Positions 8,802 to 15,855 of a stretch of DNA of 64,000 bases are shown here, one piece after another (positions within the stretch are counted from its first letter, which is position 1; every line of letters starts with the position of its first letter). Source of the stretch: Planctomicrobium piriforme (lineage in GTDB: Bacteria; Planctomycetota; Planctomycetia; Pirellulales; UBA1268); the NCBI GenBank assembly GCA_945869735.1, contig CAMBPQ010000006.1, positions 1-64,000 on the forward strand, in the 5' to 3' direction. Under the pieces are notes generated by a model. It saw only the letters and a program-made list of their open reading frames with translations. It made no database searches and was not told where the DNA came from. Made by a program: the position numbers and the translations under genes.

Positions 8802-10097
8802 TTAACCCCGGTAGCGGCCGGCGATGAGCGCGATGTTTTGTCCGCCAAAGCCGAAGCTGTTGGAAAGCGCGTAATCGCACTTCCCTTCCCGAACCTTGTT
8901 GGGAACGTAGTCAAGATCGCAGTCGGGGTCGGGCGTCTCGTAGTTGATCGTCGGCGGCAGAAGGCCGTCGCGGATCGCACACAGGCAGACAATGAGTTCC
9001 GTGGCTCCGGCGGCGGCGATCAGGTGCCCCATCATGCTCTTCGTGCTCGATACCGGAATCTTATAAGCACGCTCACCGAAGACCTTCTTGATCGCGAGCG
9101 ACTCGACACGGTCGTTCACGCTCGTGCTGGTGCCATGAGCGTTGATGTAATGGATGTCGGTGAGCCCAAGTCCCGCATCCTTGAGCGCCATCGTGATGCA
9201 CGCCGCGGCACCGCGGCCCTCGGGGTGCGTGTCGGTGATGCGGTAGGCATCGGCGGTCGAGCCGTAGCCGACGAGTTCGCCATGGATCTTCGCCCCACGC
9301 TTCTTCGCGTGTTCGAGTTCCTCGAGCACCACCATCGCCGCCCCTTCACCGAGCACGAAGCCGTCGCGATCGTTGTCGAATGGCCGACTGGCCCGGGTCG
9401 GCTCGTCGTTCCGCGTCGAGAGCGCCGTGAGCAGGTTGAAGCCGGTCACGCCGAAGGGATGGATCATGCTGTGTGTGCCGCCCGAGAGCATCACGTCGGC
9501 CTCGCCGCGACGGACGATCTCCGTTGCCTCGCCAATCGCCTGGCTGGAGGCGGCGCAGGCGGTGAGGCAATTGAGGTTGGGCCCCTGTGCGTCAAACAGG
9601 GCCGCGAGATGGCCGGCCGGCATGTTGGGCTCCTGCTCCACTTCGGAGAGCGGATGGAGCGTCTCGAGACCGAGCTTGGTGAACTTCGCCACATCGAGCG
9701 TGTCGCCCTCGATCGCCGCCATCATCATCCGCGTGAAGGCTGCGAAGTCCTGCTGCCCCTCGCCACTACCGAGATAGATGCCGAGCCTGGTGGGATCGGA
9801 GGGCAACCCCTGCGGGAGTCCGGCGTCGGTCATCGCCTGAATCGCCGCGCCCGCGGCGAACTTGGTGTGGCGGCCGCAAAACTCCCACGCCTTCGGATCC
9901 TGCCCTTCGTAGGCCATATCCCAGCCCCGAACTTCGGCCGAGATCTTCGTGGGAAACTTCGATGCGTCGAAGATCGTCGTCAGCCCCACGCCCGAGGCGC
10001 CGGCGACGAGATTCTTCCAGAGCTGCTCCACTCGCACGCCCAGCGGCGTGACGCAGCCAACACCCGTGATCACGACCCGTCGTCTGTCGGCACCCAT
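8802..10097 (-). CDS. fabF: Beta-ketoacyl-ACP synthase II type enzyme
   Basis: A 431-residue condensing enzyme that joins an acyl group to malonyl-ACP. The catalytic triad is intact: Cys181 in NCLTACAASSQAI, His321 in INAHGTSTSVND and His358 in TKSMMGHLIAAAGA, with Lys353 beside it. The glycine-rich end NSFGFGGQNI is also present. Start chosen at 10097 (MGADRRRVVITGVG), where FabF proteins begin. It is the last gene of a minus-strand cluster after a dehydratase, ACP and a second dehydratase, 19 bases from the previous stop. The cluster has no malonyl transferase or ketoreductase, so it either borrows these from central fatty-acid synthesis or makes a specialised acyl chain. It may be a second FabF rather than the housekeeping one. 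Confidence 0.92.
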   Translation of the reverse strand: MGADRRRVVITGVGCVTPLGVRVEQLWKNLVAGASGVGLTTIFDASKFPTKISAEVRGWDMAYEGQDPKAWEFCGRHTKFAAGAAIQAMTDAGLPQGLPSDPTRLGIYLGSGEGQQDFAAFTRMMMAAIEGDTLDVAKFTKLGLETLHPLSEVEQEPNMPAGHLAALFDAQGPNLNCLTACAASSQAIGEATEIVRRGEADVMLSGGTHSMIHPFGVTGFNLLTALSTRNDEPTRASRPFDNDRDGFVLGEGAAMVVLEELEHAKKRGAKIHGELVGYGSTADAYRITDTHPEGRGAAACITMALKDAGLGLTDIHYINAHGTSTSVNDRVESLAIKKVFGERAYKIPVSSTKSMMGHLIAAAGATELIVCLCAIRDGLLPPTINYETPDPDCDLDYVPNKVREGKCDYALSNSFGFGGQNIALIAGRYRG

Positions 10098-10116
10098 CGC
10101 CCGTCTCCGCGTGGCC

Positions 10117-10617
10117 TCACCAGTCGGGCCGCGCGAGCGGCTGGCCCGCCTCGTCGCGGCCGATGTCATAGATGTGCATCTGATCGAGCCAGCGGAGCAG
10201 TTCCTCCGGCTCGAAGAGCTTCGGCACGCCCTCTCCCGGCCCGAGGTGAGCGAAAAACAGCTCCGCCTCGCCCTGAAGCCGGTCGCCAATGGTGCTTGTC
10301 ACCTTCGTCAGCGAACCGGTCGGCTTCAGGTCGATCACCTCGGCCACGAAACGGATCGTGTCGCCCGGCACGGCATCGAAGTAAAACTCCGCGGCCGCCA
10401 CCTTCGCGAGCACGACACGGCGGTTGAACTCGATCGCGTCAGCCACGAGCAGGCCGGCCGCCTGGGCCATGCCCTCGACGATCAGCGAGTTAGGCATGAT
10501 CGCCACGCCCGGAAAGTGGTCGTGGAGGTGCTCCTCAGCAAGCGAGACGTTCTTGACGGCCGTAGCGCGTTTGCCGCGAACAAACTCGTCGAACCTATCA
10601 ATCCAGAACCAGCGCAT
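10117..10617 (-). CDS. FabZ/FabA-like hot-dog dehydratase
   Basis: A 166-residue hot-dog-fold protein resembling 3-hydroxyacyl-ACP dehydratases. The segment HDHFPGVAIMPNSLIVEGMA carries the FabZ-type active-site histidine and the helix entry, although the usual HFPxxPxxPG reads HFPGVAIMPN, so the final Pro-Gly is Pro-Asn. The following AQAAGLLVAD is typical. Residues beyond 140 form an extra tail (LLRWLDQMHIYDIG). It lies between ACP and FabF genes on the same strand. The product probably removes water from a beta-hydroxyacyl-ACP made in this cluster. The start ATG at 10617 lacks a strong ribosome-binding site. A thioesterase-like role is the alternative. Confidence 0.8.
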   Translation of the reverse strand: MRWFWIDRFDEFVRGKRATAVKNVSLAEEHLHDHFPGVAIMPNSLIVEGMAQAAGLLVADAIEFNRRVVLAKVAAAEFYFDAVPGDTIRFVAEVIDLKPTGSLTKVTSTIGDRLQGEAELFFAHLGPGEGVPKLFEPEELLRWLDQMHIYDIGRDEAGQPLARPDW

Positions 10618-10689
10618 GAATCCGTTCGCGGCGGTCTGCCGCCTCTGGAGGGAAGGGTGAGAGCGTCAGCACGCCCTTGAATACAAGGC

Positions 10690-11076
10690 TCAGGCCACCA
10701 GTTTGCTCTGCACGTACCGCACCATGTCTTCCACGGTGAGGGTATTGGCGAAGTTTTGCACGCTGGGATTGGCCTCGAACTTCGAGAGATCGGCGAACGG
10801 CATCCGCGCTTTGAGCGCGGCGATGCCCGCTGCCGTCACCTTGCCGTCGGTCACGAACTCGGAACTCGAGAGCACGTCCTCAGGGAAGAGTTCGCCTCTT
10901 GAAATCTTGATACCGAAGGTCTTTTCGAGGCGGAACACGATGTCGAGGAAGTCGATCGACTCCGCCCCGAGATCTCCCACCATGGTCGCGTTCGGGGTGA
11001 CATCGTCCTCGTCGACTCCGAGGGCATCCACGAGGGCAGACTTCACCTTGTCAAAGATTTCATCGCGAGACGGCAT
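10690..11076 (-). CDS. Acyl carrier protein, long form
   Basis: A 128-residue protein whose first 85 residues match acyl carrier protein. The phosphopantetheine attachment site is Ser40 in DLGAESIDFLDIV, where the first residue of the usual DSL motif is Glu. The helix after it reads RLEKTFGIKI. The protein continues about 40 residues past a normal ACP, with a segment around PSVQNFANTLTVEDMVRYVQ, which explains its length over the usual 75-80. The ATG at 11076 is preceded by AAGGTG. The Ser environment and the extended end suggest an ACP dedicated to this cluster rather than the housekeeping one. It is about 70 bases upstream of the next dehydratase gene. Confidence 0.9.
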   Translation of the reverse strand: MPSRDEIFDKVKSALVDALGVDEDDVTPNATMVGDLGAESIDFLDIVFRLEKTFGIKISRGELFPEDVLSSSEFVTDGKVTAAGIAALKARMPFADLSKFEANPSVQNFANTLTVEDMVRYVQSKLVA

Positions 11077-11290
11077 CGACGCTTCACCTTGCAAACGAGG
11101 GATGGGACACGCCCAGGAGGGCGACGCTGTGTTGTAATGTCGGCCAGCCCGCATGGGAACCCGAAGTTGCCCATTTTCCGCCGGCCGAAAGGGGCCAAAC
11201 GGAAAAATCGGTCGGAATTTCCCGATGAAAAGTCGCTTTTTGGGCCTCGCCGAAAGGGCCGCCGCGGCGGTGCCGAGACGGCCAAGGGCC

Positions 11291-11842
11291 TCACCCGCCC
11301 GCGTTGGCGAAGGCAGCGGCAGGAGTGACTCCCTGCGACATGTAAGGGACAGACTTCTGCTGGGCACCGGCACGCGCTGGGTAGAGGAGCGCCCAGAGCT
11401 TTCGCATTTCCGACCGCACCCGGATGTCGAGAGCGGCCCCATGGGGCACGCGGTCCGCCATGTTGTAGCGCTCGAGAACAAGTCTGGCGGTGAGGCTCGT
11501 CCGATCGCCGACGGTGCCGCTGGCCTTTATTGTGGTCGTTTTCTCGTCCTGGGAGAGGATCTGGGCCGTGACGGTGAGAACTCGGCCGGGCTCGACGAAG
11601 GCACCGTATTTCACGTTTCTGGCAGCGCGGAGCACCACCATGCTGTGGGCGAAATCCTCGCCCAGCCGAATCGTCCAGGCCGCGGCCTGGGTCATCGACT
11701 CGAGCATCAGCACCCCCGGCATGACCGGAAAGCGGGGAAAGTGGTCGGCCAGGTATTCCTCGGCCAACGACAGCGTTTTGATCGCCGTGATCGACTTGCC
11801 GGGTTCGATCGACAACACCCTGTCGAGTAGCGTGAACCGCAT
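11291..11842 (-). CDS. FabZ-like hot-dog dehydratase, second copy
   Basis: A 183-residue hot-dog protein and the first gene of the cluster. The segment LADHFPRFPVMPGVLMLESM follows the FabZ pattern HFPxxPxxPG closely, including the catalytic histidine, and TQAAAWTIRL continues the central helix. AGGAGG ends eight bases before the ATG at 11842, a strong site. It is a paralogue of the 10117-10617 gene, but keeps the canonical Pro-Gly, so the two may act on different chain states. About 214 bases separate it from the ACP gene, with short GC-rich inverted sequences such as GGCCGAAAGGGGCC between them, so the promoter for the downstream part may be separate. Confidence 0.82.
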   Translation of the reverse strand: MRFTLLDRVLSIEPGKSITAIKTLSLAEEYLADHFPRFPVMPGVLMLESMTQAAAWTIRLGEDFAHSMVVLRAARNVKYGAFVEPGRVLTVTAQILSQDEKTTTIKASGTVGDRTSLTARLVLERYNMADRVPHGAALDIRVRSEMRKLWALLYPARAGAQQKSVPYMSQGVTPAAAFANAGG

Positions 11843-12323
11843 GATTACCTCCTGCTCCTACGTCATCCTCTCGTCGATCACGGATGCGGTTGCCAGCCAT
11901 GGTCCCGCCGTCGGCTCACGTGTTTCCCCGGCGTTGAGCCGCAGAAACACGCCGACTGACCAATCGACGAGCCGTGAGTATAGGAGTTGCCGATGCCTCC
12001 ACAACACGTGCGGTGTCGAAAAGCACACGGCTGCCACGCTGACAGCCGGCACGATCGGTGTGACTGCCAAAGTTTCGCGACGATTCTGCTGAGACCGATG
12101 TTTTCCAGGCTCGCCACGCGGCCCCGGCCGGTGATCGAACGTTCATGGCGACTGGCGCGCCCGTTTTATTTTTAACCGTTCTTTGACCGCCAGTTGCTTC
12201 CGTCATCGTCGTTGCGAATCATTCCTCGCGCACGAAACGCCGGGAATGTCGCTCCAGGGACGGTCTCCAGGGACGGTCTCCAGGGACGGTGTCGATCCAC
12301 CACGTCGCTTGAGGAGCCTGACC
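11843..12323. other. Divergent control region with tandem 13-bp repeat
   Basis: No gene is seen between the divergent dehydratase and first Hsp20 genes. Three perfect tandem copies of CTCCAGGGACGGT occupy 12252-12290, shortly before the first Hsp20 start, and could be a regulatory or slippage-made array. An AT-richer stretch at 12165-12190 (TTTTATTTTTAACCGTTC) stands out in this GC-rich sequence and is a plausible promoter zone. I see no CIRCE-type inverted repeat. Confidence 0.55.
12252..12290 (+). repeat. Three tandem copies of a 13-bp unit
   Basis: CTCCAGGGACGGT is repeated three times without mismatch directly upstream of the Hsp20 array, ending 33 bases before the first start codon. It is either a slippage product or a set of binding sites. 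Confidence 0.9.
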
Positions 12324-12821
12324 ATGTCCACCTTTCGCCCCGGATTTGCGCTACCGTTCGAGGAACTGCGTGACGAAATCGATCGTGTCTGGACCACGCT
12401 GACCGCCGCCCCGCCGGTGCATGGCTGGGGAACGCGGCCCGCCGAAGGTGTCTTCCCCGCGGTCGCGGTGCGGGAGAGTGACGAGGCCATCACCGTCGAG
12501 GCCGAACTGCCCGGCCTCGATGCCGACGACGTCGAGATCACGGTTGCCGGCGATGAGCTGCTCGTGAAGGGGTCACGGCCGGAGATCTGCCCAGTGCCTC
12601 ACGCGTCGGGCCGGGCAGGCAACGGCGACGGCGAAAAGCAGGACCGTGTCATGTGGCACCGCCGTGAGCGGGGCACCGGCGCGTTCGAAAGGCGCATCGC
12701 GCTGCCGGTCGCAGTCGACGCCTCACGCGTCGAAGCCCGACTTGTCGACGGCGTGCTCACTGTCACCTGCCCCAAGGCCGCCGAGTGTCAGCCCCACAAG
12801 GTCGCCGTGCGATCGGTCTGA
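12324..12821 (+). CDS. Hsp20 family small heat-shock protein, first copy
   Basis: A 165-residue small heat-shock protein, an ATP-independent holdase. The alpha-crystallin domain spans about residues 45-160: it starts at FPAVAVRESDEAITVEAELP, continues with GLDADDVEITVAGDELLVKG, and closes with ALPVAVDASRVEARLVDGVL and TVTCPKA. A loop of about 20 residues (PHASGRAGNGDGEKQ) is longer than in its neighbours. GAGGAG lies nine bases before the ATG at 12324. The gene is first in a three-gene array; 57 bases separate it from the next. The C-terminal IxI/V-type motif appears only weakly as HKVAVRSV. Confidence 0.9.
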   Translation: MSTFRPGFALPFEELRDEIDRVWTTLTAAPPVHGWGTRPAEGVFPAVAVRESDEAITVEAELPGLDADDVEITVAGDELLVKGSRPEICPVPHASGRAGNGDGEKQDRVMWHRRERGTGAFERRIALPVAVDASRVEARLVDGVLTVTCPKAAECQPHKVAVRSV

Positions 12822-12878
12822 CGTCGCGAGTTCGTTCGTCCTTCATCATTCCGCACCCCTCACGCAGGAGAACCCAGC

Positions 12879-13262
12879 ATGGTCACCCAGACCCAAACGA
12901 CGATCCCCGCCAACGAACCGCAATCGGAGCCGACTCTCACCTACCAGCCCAACGTCGACATCTGCGACCTCGGCGCGGAGGTACTGCTCGTCGCCGACAT
13001 TCCCGGCGCGCACGCTGCCGGGATCGACGTGACCTTCGAGGACGGCGTCCTCGCGCTCCGGGCCGCCGTGTCGCCCCGCGAACTTCCAGGCCGGGCCGTG
13101 CGGCAGGAGTATGGCATCGGCAACTACCGTCGCTCGTTCCGACTCGGCGATGGTTTCGACGCCTCGCAGATCTCGGCCCACTACAAGAAGGGGGTGCTCA
13201 CGATCCACGTGCCGCGGCTGGCCGCCGTGCGGCCCCGCAAGGTGGAGGTGAAAACGGCCTGA
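12879..13262 (+). CDS. Hsp20 family small heat-shock protein, second copy
   Basis: A 127-residue member of the Hsp20 family, the shortest of three. The alpha-crystallin domain runs from about residue 25 (PNVDICDLGAEVLLVADIPG) to the end (SQISAHYKKGVLTIHVPRLA, then RPRKVEVKTA). The N-terminal arm is short and rich in Gln, Thr and Pro, which suggests a different oligomeric state from its neighbours. AGGAGAA precedes the start. It lies 57 bases after the first and 75 bases before the third copy, so a shared transcript is likely. The beta-strand between residues 45 and 70 (IDVTFEDGVLALRAAV) is well preserved. Confidence 0.88.
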   Translation: MVTQTQTTIPANEPQSEPTLTYQPNVDICDLGAEVLLVADIPGAHAAGIDVTFEDGVLALRAAVSPRELPGRAVRQEYGIGNYRRSFRLGDGFDASQISAHYKKGVLTIHVPRLAAVRPRKVEVKTA

Positions 13263-13337
13263 CGCCGCGGCCGCGTCGCTTGTTCGTCGTCTGTGTGTTC
13301 TTTCATGTTTTTGCCTGACCTGAAGAGGAGACATTCC

Positions 13338-13829
13338 ATGAGTCTGATCCCTTTTCGCACGAAGCGGTCGAGCGGGATGGAATCCGGAAGCCTCGCCACC
13401 CTGGCGGACTTCCGCAACGAGATGAACCGGCTGTTCGAGGGTTTTTTCAGCCGGCCGTCACTGGCATCGCCGTGGTTCGGGACGGCCGAGCATGGGCAAT
13501 GGCTGCCGGCGATCGACATGTCGGAAAACGACGCTGAGATCCACATCCGCGCCGAGCTGCCGGGGATCGATCCGAAGGACGTCGACGTGAGCGTGTCGGA
13601 GGACCGTCTGGTGATCTCCGGCGAGAAGAAGTCGGAGAAGGAGGCAACCGGCGAGGGCTGGAGCCACCGCGAGAGCCACTACGGCGGTTTCAGCCGCGCG
13701 ATCCCACTGCCGGAGTCAGTCGACCCCGCAAAGGTCACGGCCCGGTACGACAAGGGCGTGCTCATGGTCGAGCTCACGAAGTCGCCCACGAGCGCTTCGC
13801 GAAAGGTGCCCGTGCTGACGGCGAAGTAG
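13338..13829 (+). CDS. Hsp20 family small heat-shock protein, third copy
   Basis: A 163-residue classical bacterial small heat-shock protein. The N-terminal arm includes FRNEMNRLFEGFFSRPS, typical of the HspA/IbpA-like class. The alpha-crystallin domain includes WLPAIDMSENDAEIHIRAEL, PGIDPKDVDVSVSEDRLVIS, FSRAIPLPESVDPAKVTARY and KGVLMVELTKSP. It ends in ASRKVPVLTAK. GAAGAGGAG precedes the ATG at 13338; the upstream part of the frame is not needed. It is the last gene of the array and is closed by the terminator at 13861-13904. Confidence 0.93.
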   Translation: MSLIPFRTKRSSGMESGSLATLADFRNEMNRLFEGFFSRPSLASPWFGTAEHGQWLPAIDMSENDAEIHIRAELPGIDPKDVDVSVSEDRLVISGEKKSEKEATGEGWSHRESHYGGFSRAIPLPESVDPAKVTARYDKGVLMVELTKSPTSASRKVPVLTAK

Positions 13830-13860
13830 CGGCCGCCGCCGTGCATCCAAGGTATGCTGC

Positions 13861-13904
13861 GTGGCTGTGGGAGTGAGCACTCCCACGGCCACGCACCTTT
13901 TTCC
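13861..13904 (+). terminator. Rho-independent terminator of the Hsp20 array
   Basis: GTGGC-T-GTGGGAGTG pairs with CACTCCCAC-G-GCCAC around a two-base AG loop, giving 15 pairs with one G-U, followed by a CTTTTT tract. It lies 31 bases after the third Hsp20 stop. Its presence argues against starting the next gene at the GTG that opens the hairpin. Confidence 0.85.
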
Positions 13905-13917
13905 GTCCCGCCCCGCG

Positions 13918-14742
13918 ATGCCACTCGTCCTCTCACTCCGCGACGCCGACGATCGTAGTCCGTTGTCGATCGATCTCGACGGCATCGTGCCCGATCGTCT
14001 TTCGTCGCTCACCCTGCCCGCGATCGCGCGGCTGCCGGTCCTGGCCGACGGTCGGCCGCGTGAACTCGGCACACTCTTCCACCTGTCGGGCGATGCAGCC
14101 GACGCCGCAATCGAATGCCGCGGCAACTTCTCGCGGGTGCATCGCCTGGCCGCCGGTATGCAGTCGGGCTCAATCTGCGCGACGGGCTCGATTGGTCGCC
14201 ACGCCGCCGAAGGCATGGCGGGAGGCCGGCTCGATATCTCTGGCGACGCCGGCGATTGGCTCGCCGCCGAGATGGCCGGGGGCGAGATCCACGTCGCGGG
14301 CAACGTGGGCGATAACCTCGCCGCCGCCCTGCCCGGCAGTCCGATCGGCATGCGTGGCGGGCTGGTGACCGTCGCCGGCCATGCGGGCGTCCTTGTTGGC
14401 TCCCGGATGCGCCGGGGCATCGTCGCAGTCGCTGGTCGCTGCGGCGACGCCGCAGGATTTGAGATGCGGGCCGGCTCCGTCGTGATCGGCGGCGACGTTG
14501 GCAGGCAGCCTGGGCTCGGCATGCGCCGCGGCTCCGTGATCGCGCTGACAGCGCGGCCCGAACCGCCGGTCACGTTCCGCCGAGGCACCGCATGGCGGCC
14601 CGGCTTTCTCCCGCTGCTCCTGAGGCGGTTGGCTGCCGCCGGGTTCCGGCCGGCATCAGCCGCGTCGCCCCCGGGCGGCTGGCGGCAGTGGCATGGCGAC
14701 GCGCTCGCCGGAGGCCGCGGCGAGATCCTCCATCCCGCATAA
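13918..14742 (+). CDS. fhcC: Formylmethanofuran dehydrogenase subunit C homologue
   Basis: A 274-residue protein matching the C subunit of the formyltransferase/hydrolase (Fhc) complex, which in methylotrophs and planctomycetes converts formyl-tetrahydromethanopterin to formate by way of methanofuran. The evidence is the repeated Gly-rich beta-helix: SGSICATGSIGRHAAEGMAG, GRLDISGDAGDWLAAEMAGG, EIHVAGNVGDNLAAALPG, MRGGLVTVAGHAGVLVGSRM and later turns of the same length. This is also the fold of the GltB C-terminal domain. I start at 13918 (MPLVLSLRDADD), after the terminator hairpin. No fhcA, B or D is next to it; in planctomycetes C1 genes can be scattered. The last 60 residues are a basic, less conserved tail. 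Confidence 0.85.
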   Translation: MPLVLSLRDADDRSPLSIDLDGIVPDRLSSLTLPAIARLPVLADGRPRELGTLFHLSGDAADAAIECRGNFSRVHRLAAGMQSGSICATGSIGRHAAEGMAGGRLDISGDAGDWLAAEMAGGEIHVAGNVGDNLAAALPGSPIGMRGGLVTVAGHAGVLVGSRMRRGIVAVAGRCGDAAGFEMRAGSVVIGGDVGRQPGLGMRRGSVIALTARPEPPVTFRRGTAWRPGFLPLLLRRLAAAGFRPASAASPPGGWRQWHGDALAGGRGEILHPA

Positions 14743-14871
14743 CGACGGCCCCGCCGCTCAGGCGGCCGGCGTCAGCCTGATTTTCAGGCCGTTTTCCGCA
14801 ACCGCCTTCCGCCGCCCCGGATCCTTGGCTATCTTTTGGGGTTCCCGATTCCCAGCACACGAAGATCAACT

Positions 14872-15240
14872 ATGCCCACGATCAGCCAACTCGTCCGCAG
14901 TCGCCGCCGCCCCAAGCGGAAGTTCTCCAAGTCGCCCGTGCTCGACCGCTGCCCGCAAAAGCGGGGCGTCTGCTTGCAGGTCCGCACGATGACGCCGAAA
15001 AAGCCGAACTCGGCCCTCCGGAAGATCGCCCGCGTGCGGCTTTCCAATCAGAAGGAAGTCACCGTCTACATTCCGGGTGAGGGCCACAACCTCCAAGAAC
15101 ACTCCATCGTGCTCATCCGCGGCGGCCGTGTTCGCGACCTCCCGGGTGTCCGCTACCACGTCATTCGCGGTGCTCTCGACACGCTGGGTGTCCAGGGCCG
15201 CAAACAGTCCCGCAGCCTCTACGGCGCGAAAAAGGGCTGA
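14872..15240 (+). CDS. rpsL: 30S ribosomal protein S12
   Basis: A 122-residue S12 with the expected motifs: [20 protein letters not shown] at the start, the [13 protein letters not shown] decoding-site loop, [31 protein letters not shown] and RSLYGAKK at the end. It sits in the small-subunit decoding centre. The ATG at 14872 fits the family N-terminus; the upstream frame extension is not conserved. It is followed by rpsG after 40 bases, as in the str operon. The fusA and tuf genes that often come next are absent here. Confidence 0.98.
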   Translation: MPTISQLVRSRRRPKRKFSKSPVLDRCPQKRGVCLQVRTMTPKKPNSALRKIARVRLSNQKEVTVYIPGEGHNLQEHSIVLIRGGRVRDLPGVRYHVIRGALDTLGVQGRKQSRSLYGAKKG

Positions 15241-15280
15241 GATCCCCGATTCATTGCATCAGTAGGAAAGACAGAGATTC

Positions 15281-15751
15281 ATGGGAAATATCACAGCCAG
15301 CCGCGAACAACTTCGCCCCGATCCCCGCTACGGGTCGCTTCTCGCCAGCAAGTTCATCAACTGCCTGATGGAAGACGGCAAAAAGAGCGTCGCGCAAAAC
15401 ATCTTCTACAAGGCGATGGACATCGTCACCAAGAAGATCACCGAAACTGAGGCCATCGAGGTCTTCAACCGTGCCCTCGAGAACGTGAAGCCCGCCGTCG
15501 AGGTCCGCTCGAAGCGGGTCGGTGGTGCCGCCTACCAGGTGCCGATGCAGGTCAACCGCAACCGTCAGCAGTCGCTGGCGATCCGCTGGCTTTTGCAGGC
15601 TGTCCGTGAGAAGAAGGGCCGGGGCACCTTCGAGAAACTCGCCGAGGAGATCATCGCCGCCTACAAGCGCGAGGGTGCCGCGGTGACGAAGCGTGACAAC
15701 GTGCACCGCATGGCGGATGCGAATAAGGCATTCGCGCATTTCGCCTGGTGA
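15281..15751 (+). CDS. rpsG: 30S ribosomal protein S7
   Basis: A 156-residue S7, the primary binder of the 16S rRNA 3' domain. Recognisable segments are [52 protein letters not shown] and [19 protein letters not shown]. The start ATG at 15281 is preceded by AGGAAAG somewhat far away. It pairs with rpsL as a two-gene str-type operon. The end of the gene overlaps a strong stem-loop, described separately. Confidence 0.98.
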   Translation: MGNITASREQLRPDPRYGSLLASKFINCLMEDGKKSVAQNIFYKAMDIVTKKITETEAIEVFNRALENVKPAVEVRSKRVGGAAYQVPMQVNRNRQQSLAIRWLLQAVREKKGRGTFEKLAEEIIAAYKREGAAVTKRDNVHRMADANKAFAHFAW

Positions 15752-15763
15752 GACCAGGCGAAA
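15739..15763 (+). terminator. Stem-loop over the rpsG stop codon
   Basis: TTTCGCCTGGT and ACCAGGCGAAA form a perfect 11-bp stem with a GAG loop. The stop codon TGA (15749-15751) is inside it. There is no T tract, so this may be an attenuator, RNA-end protector or regulatory site rather than a classical terminator. No further str-operon gene follows. Confidence 0.65.
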
Positions 15764-15786
15764 CGCCGGTTCCGCGTCACTGCCCG

Positions 15787-15822
15787 CATTCCCGTCGCTC
15801 GCGGTCCGGGCTTCTTGGAACC
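15787..15822 (+). repeat. REP-like repeat, orientation B
   Basis: The core CGTCGCTCGCGGTCCGGGC followed by TTCTTGG is close to the copies at 275 and 21361. It sits between rpsG and the decayed ATPase gene, which converge. Confidence 0.65.
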
Positions 15823-15855
15823 CACGGATCGTGCTGAGGAGGCTCTTGTCTCAAC

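Noticed and set aside
11843-12323. Small protein genes between the dehydratase and Hsp20 genes
   Set aside because: Frames of 60-110 codons are open on both strands but lack ribosome-binding sites and any domain pattern.
13861-13917. Upstream GTG that would extend fhcC by 19 residues
   Set aside because: The extension lies inside the stem and T tract of the Hsp20 terminator.
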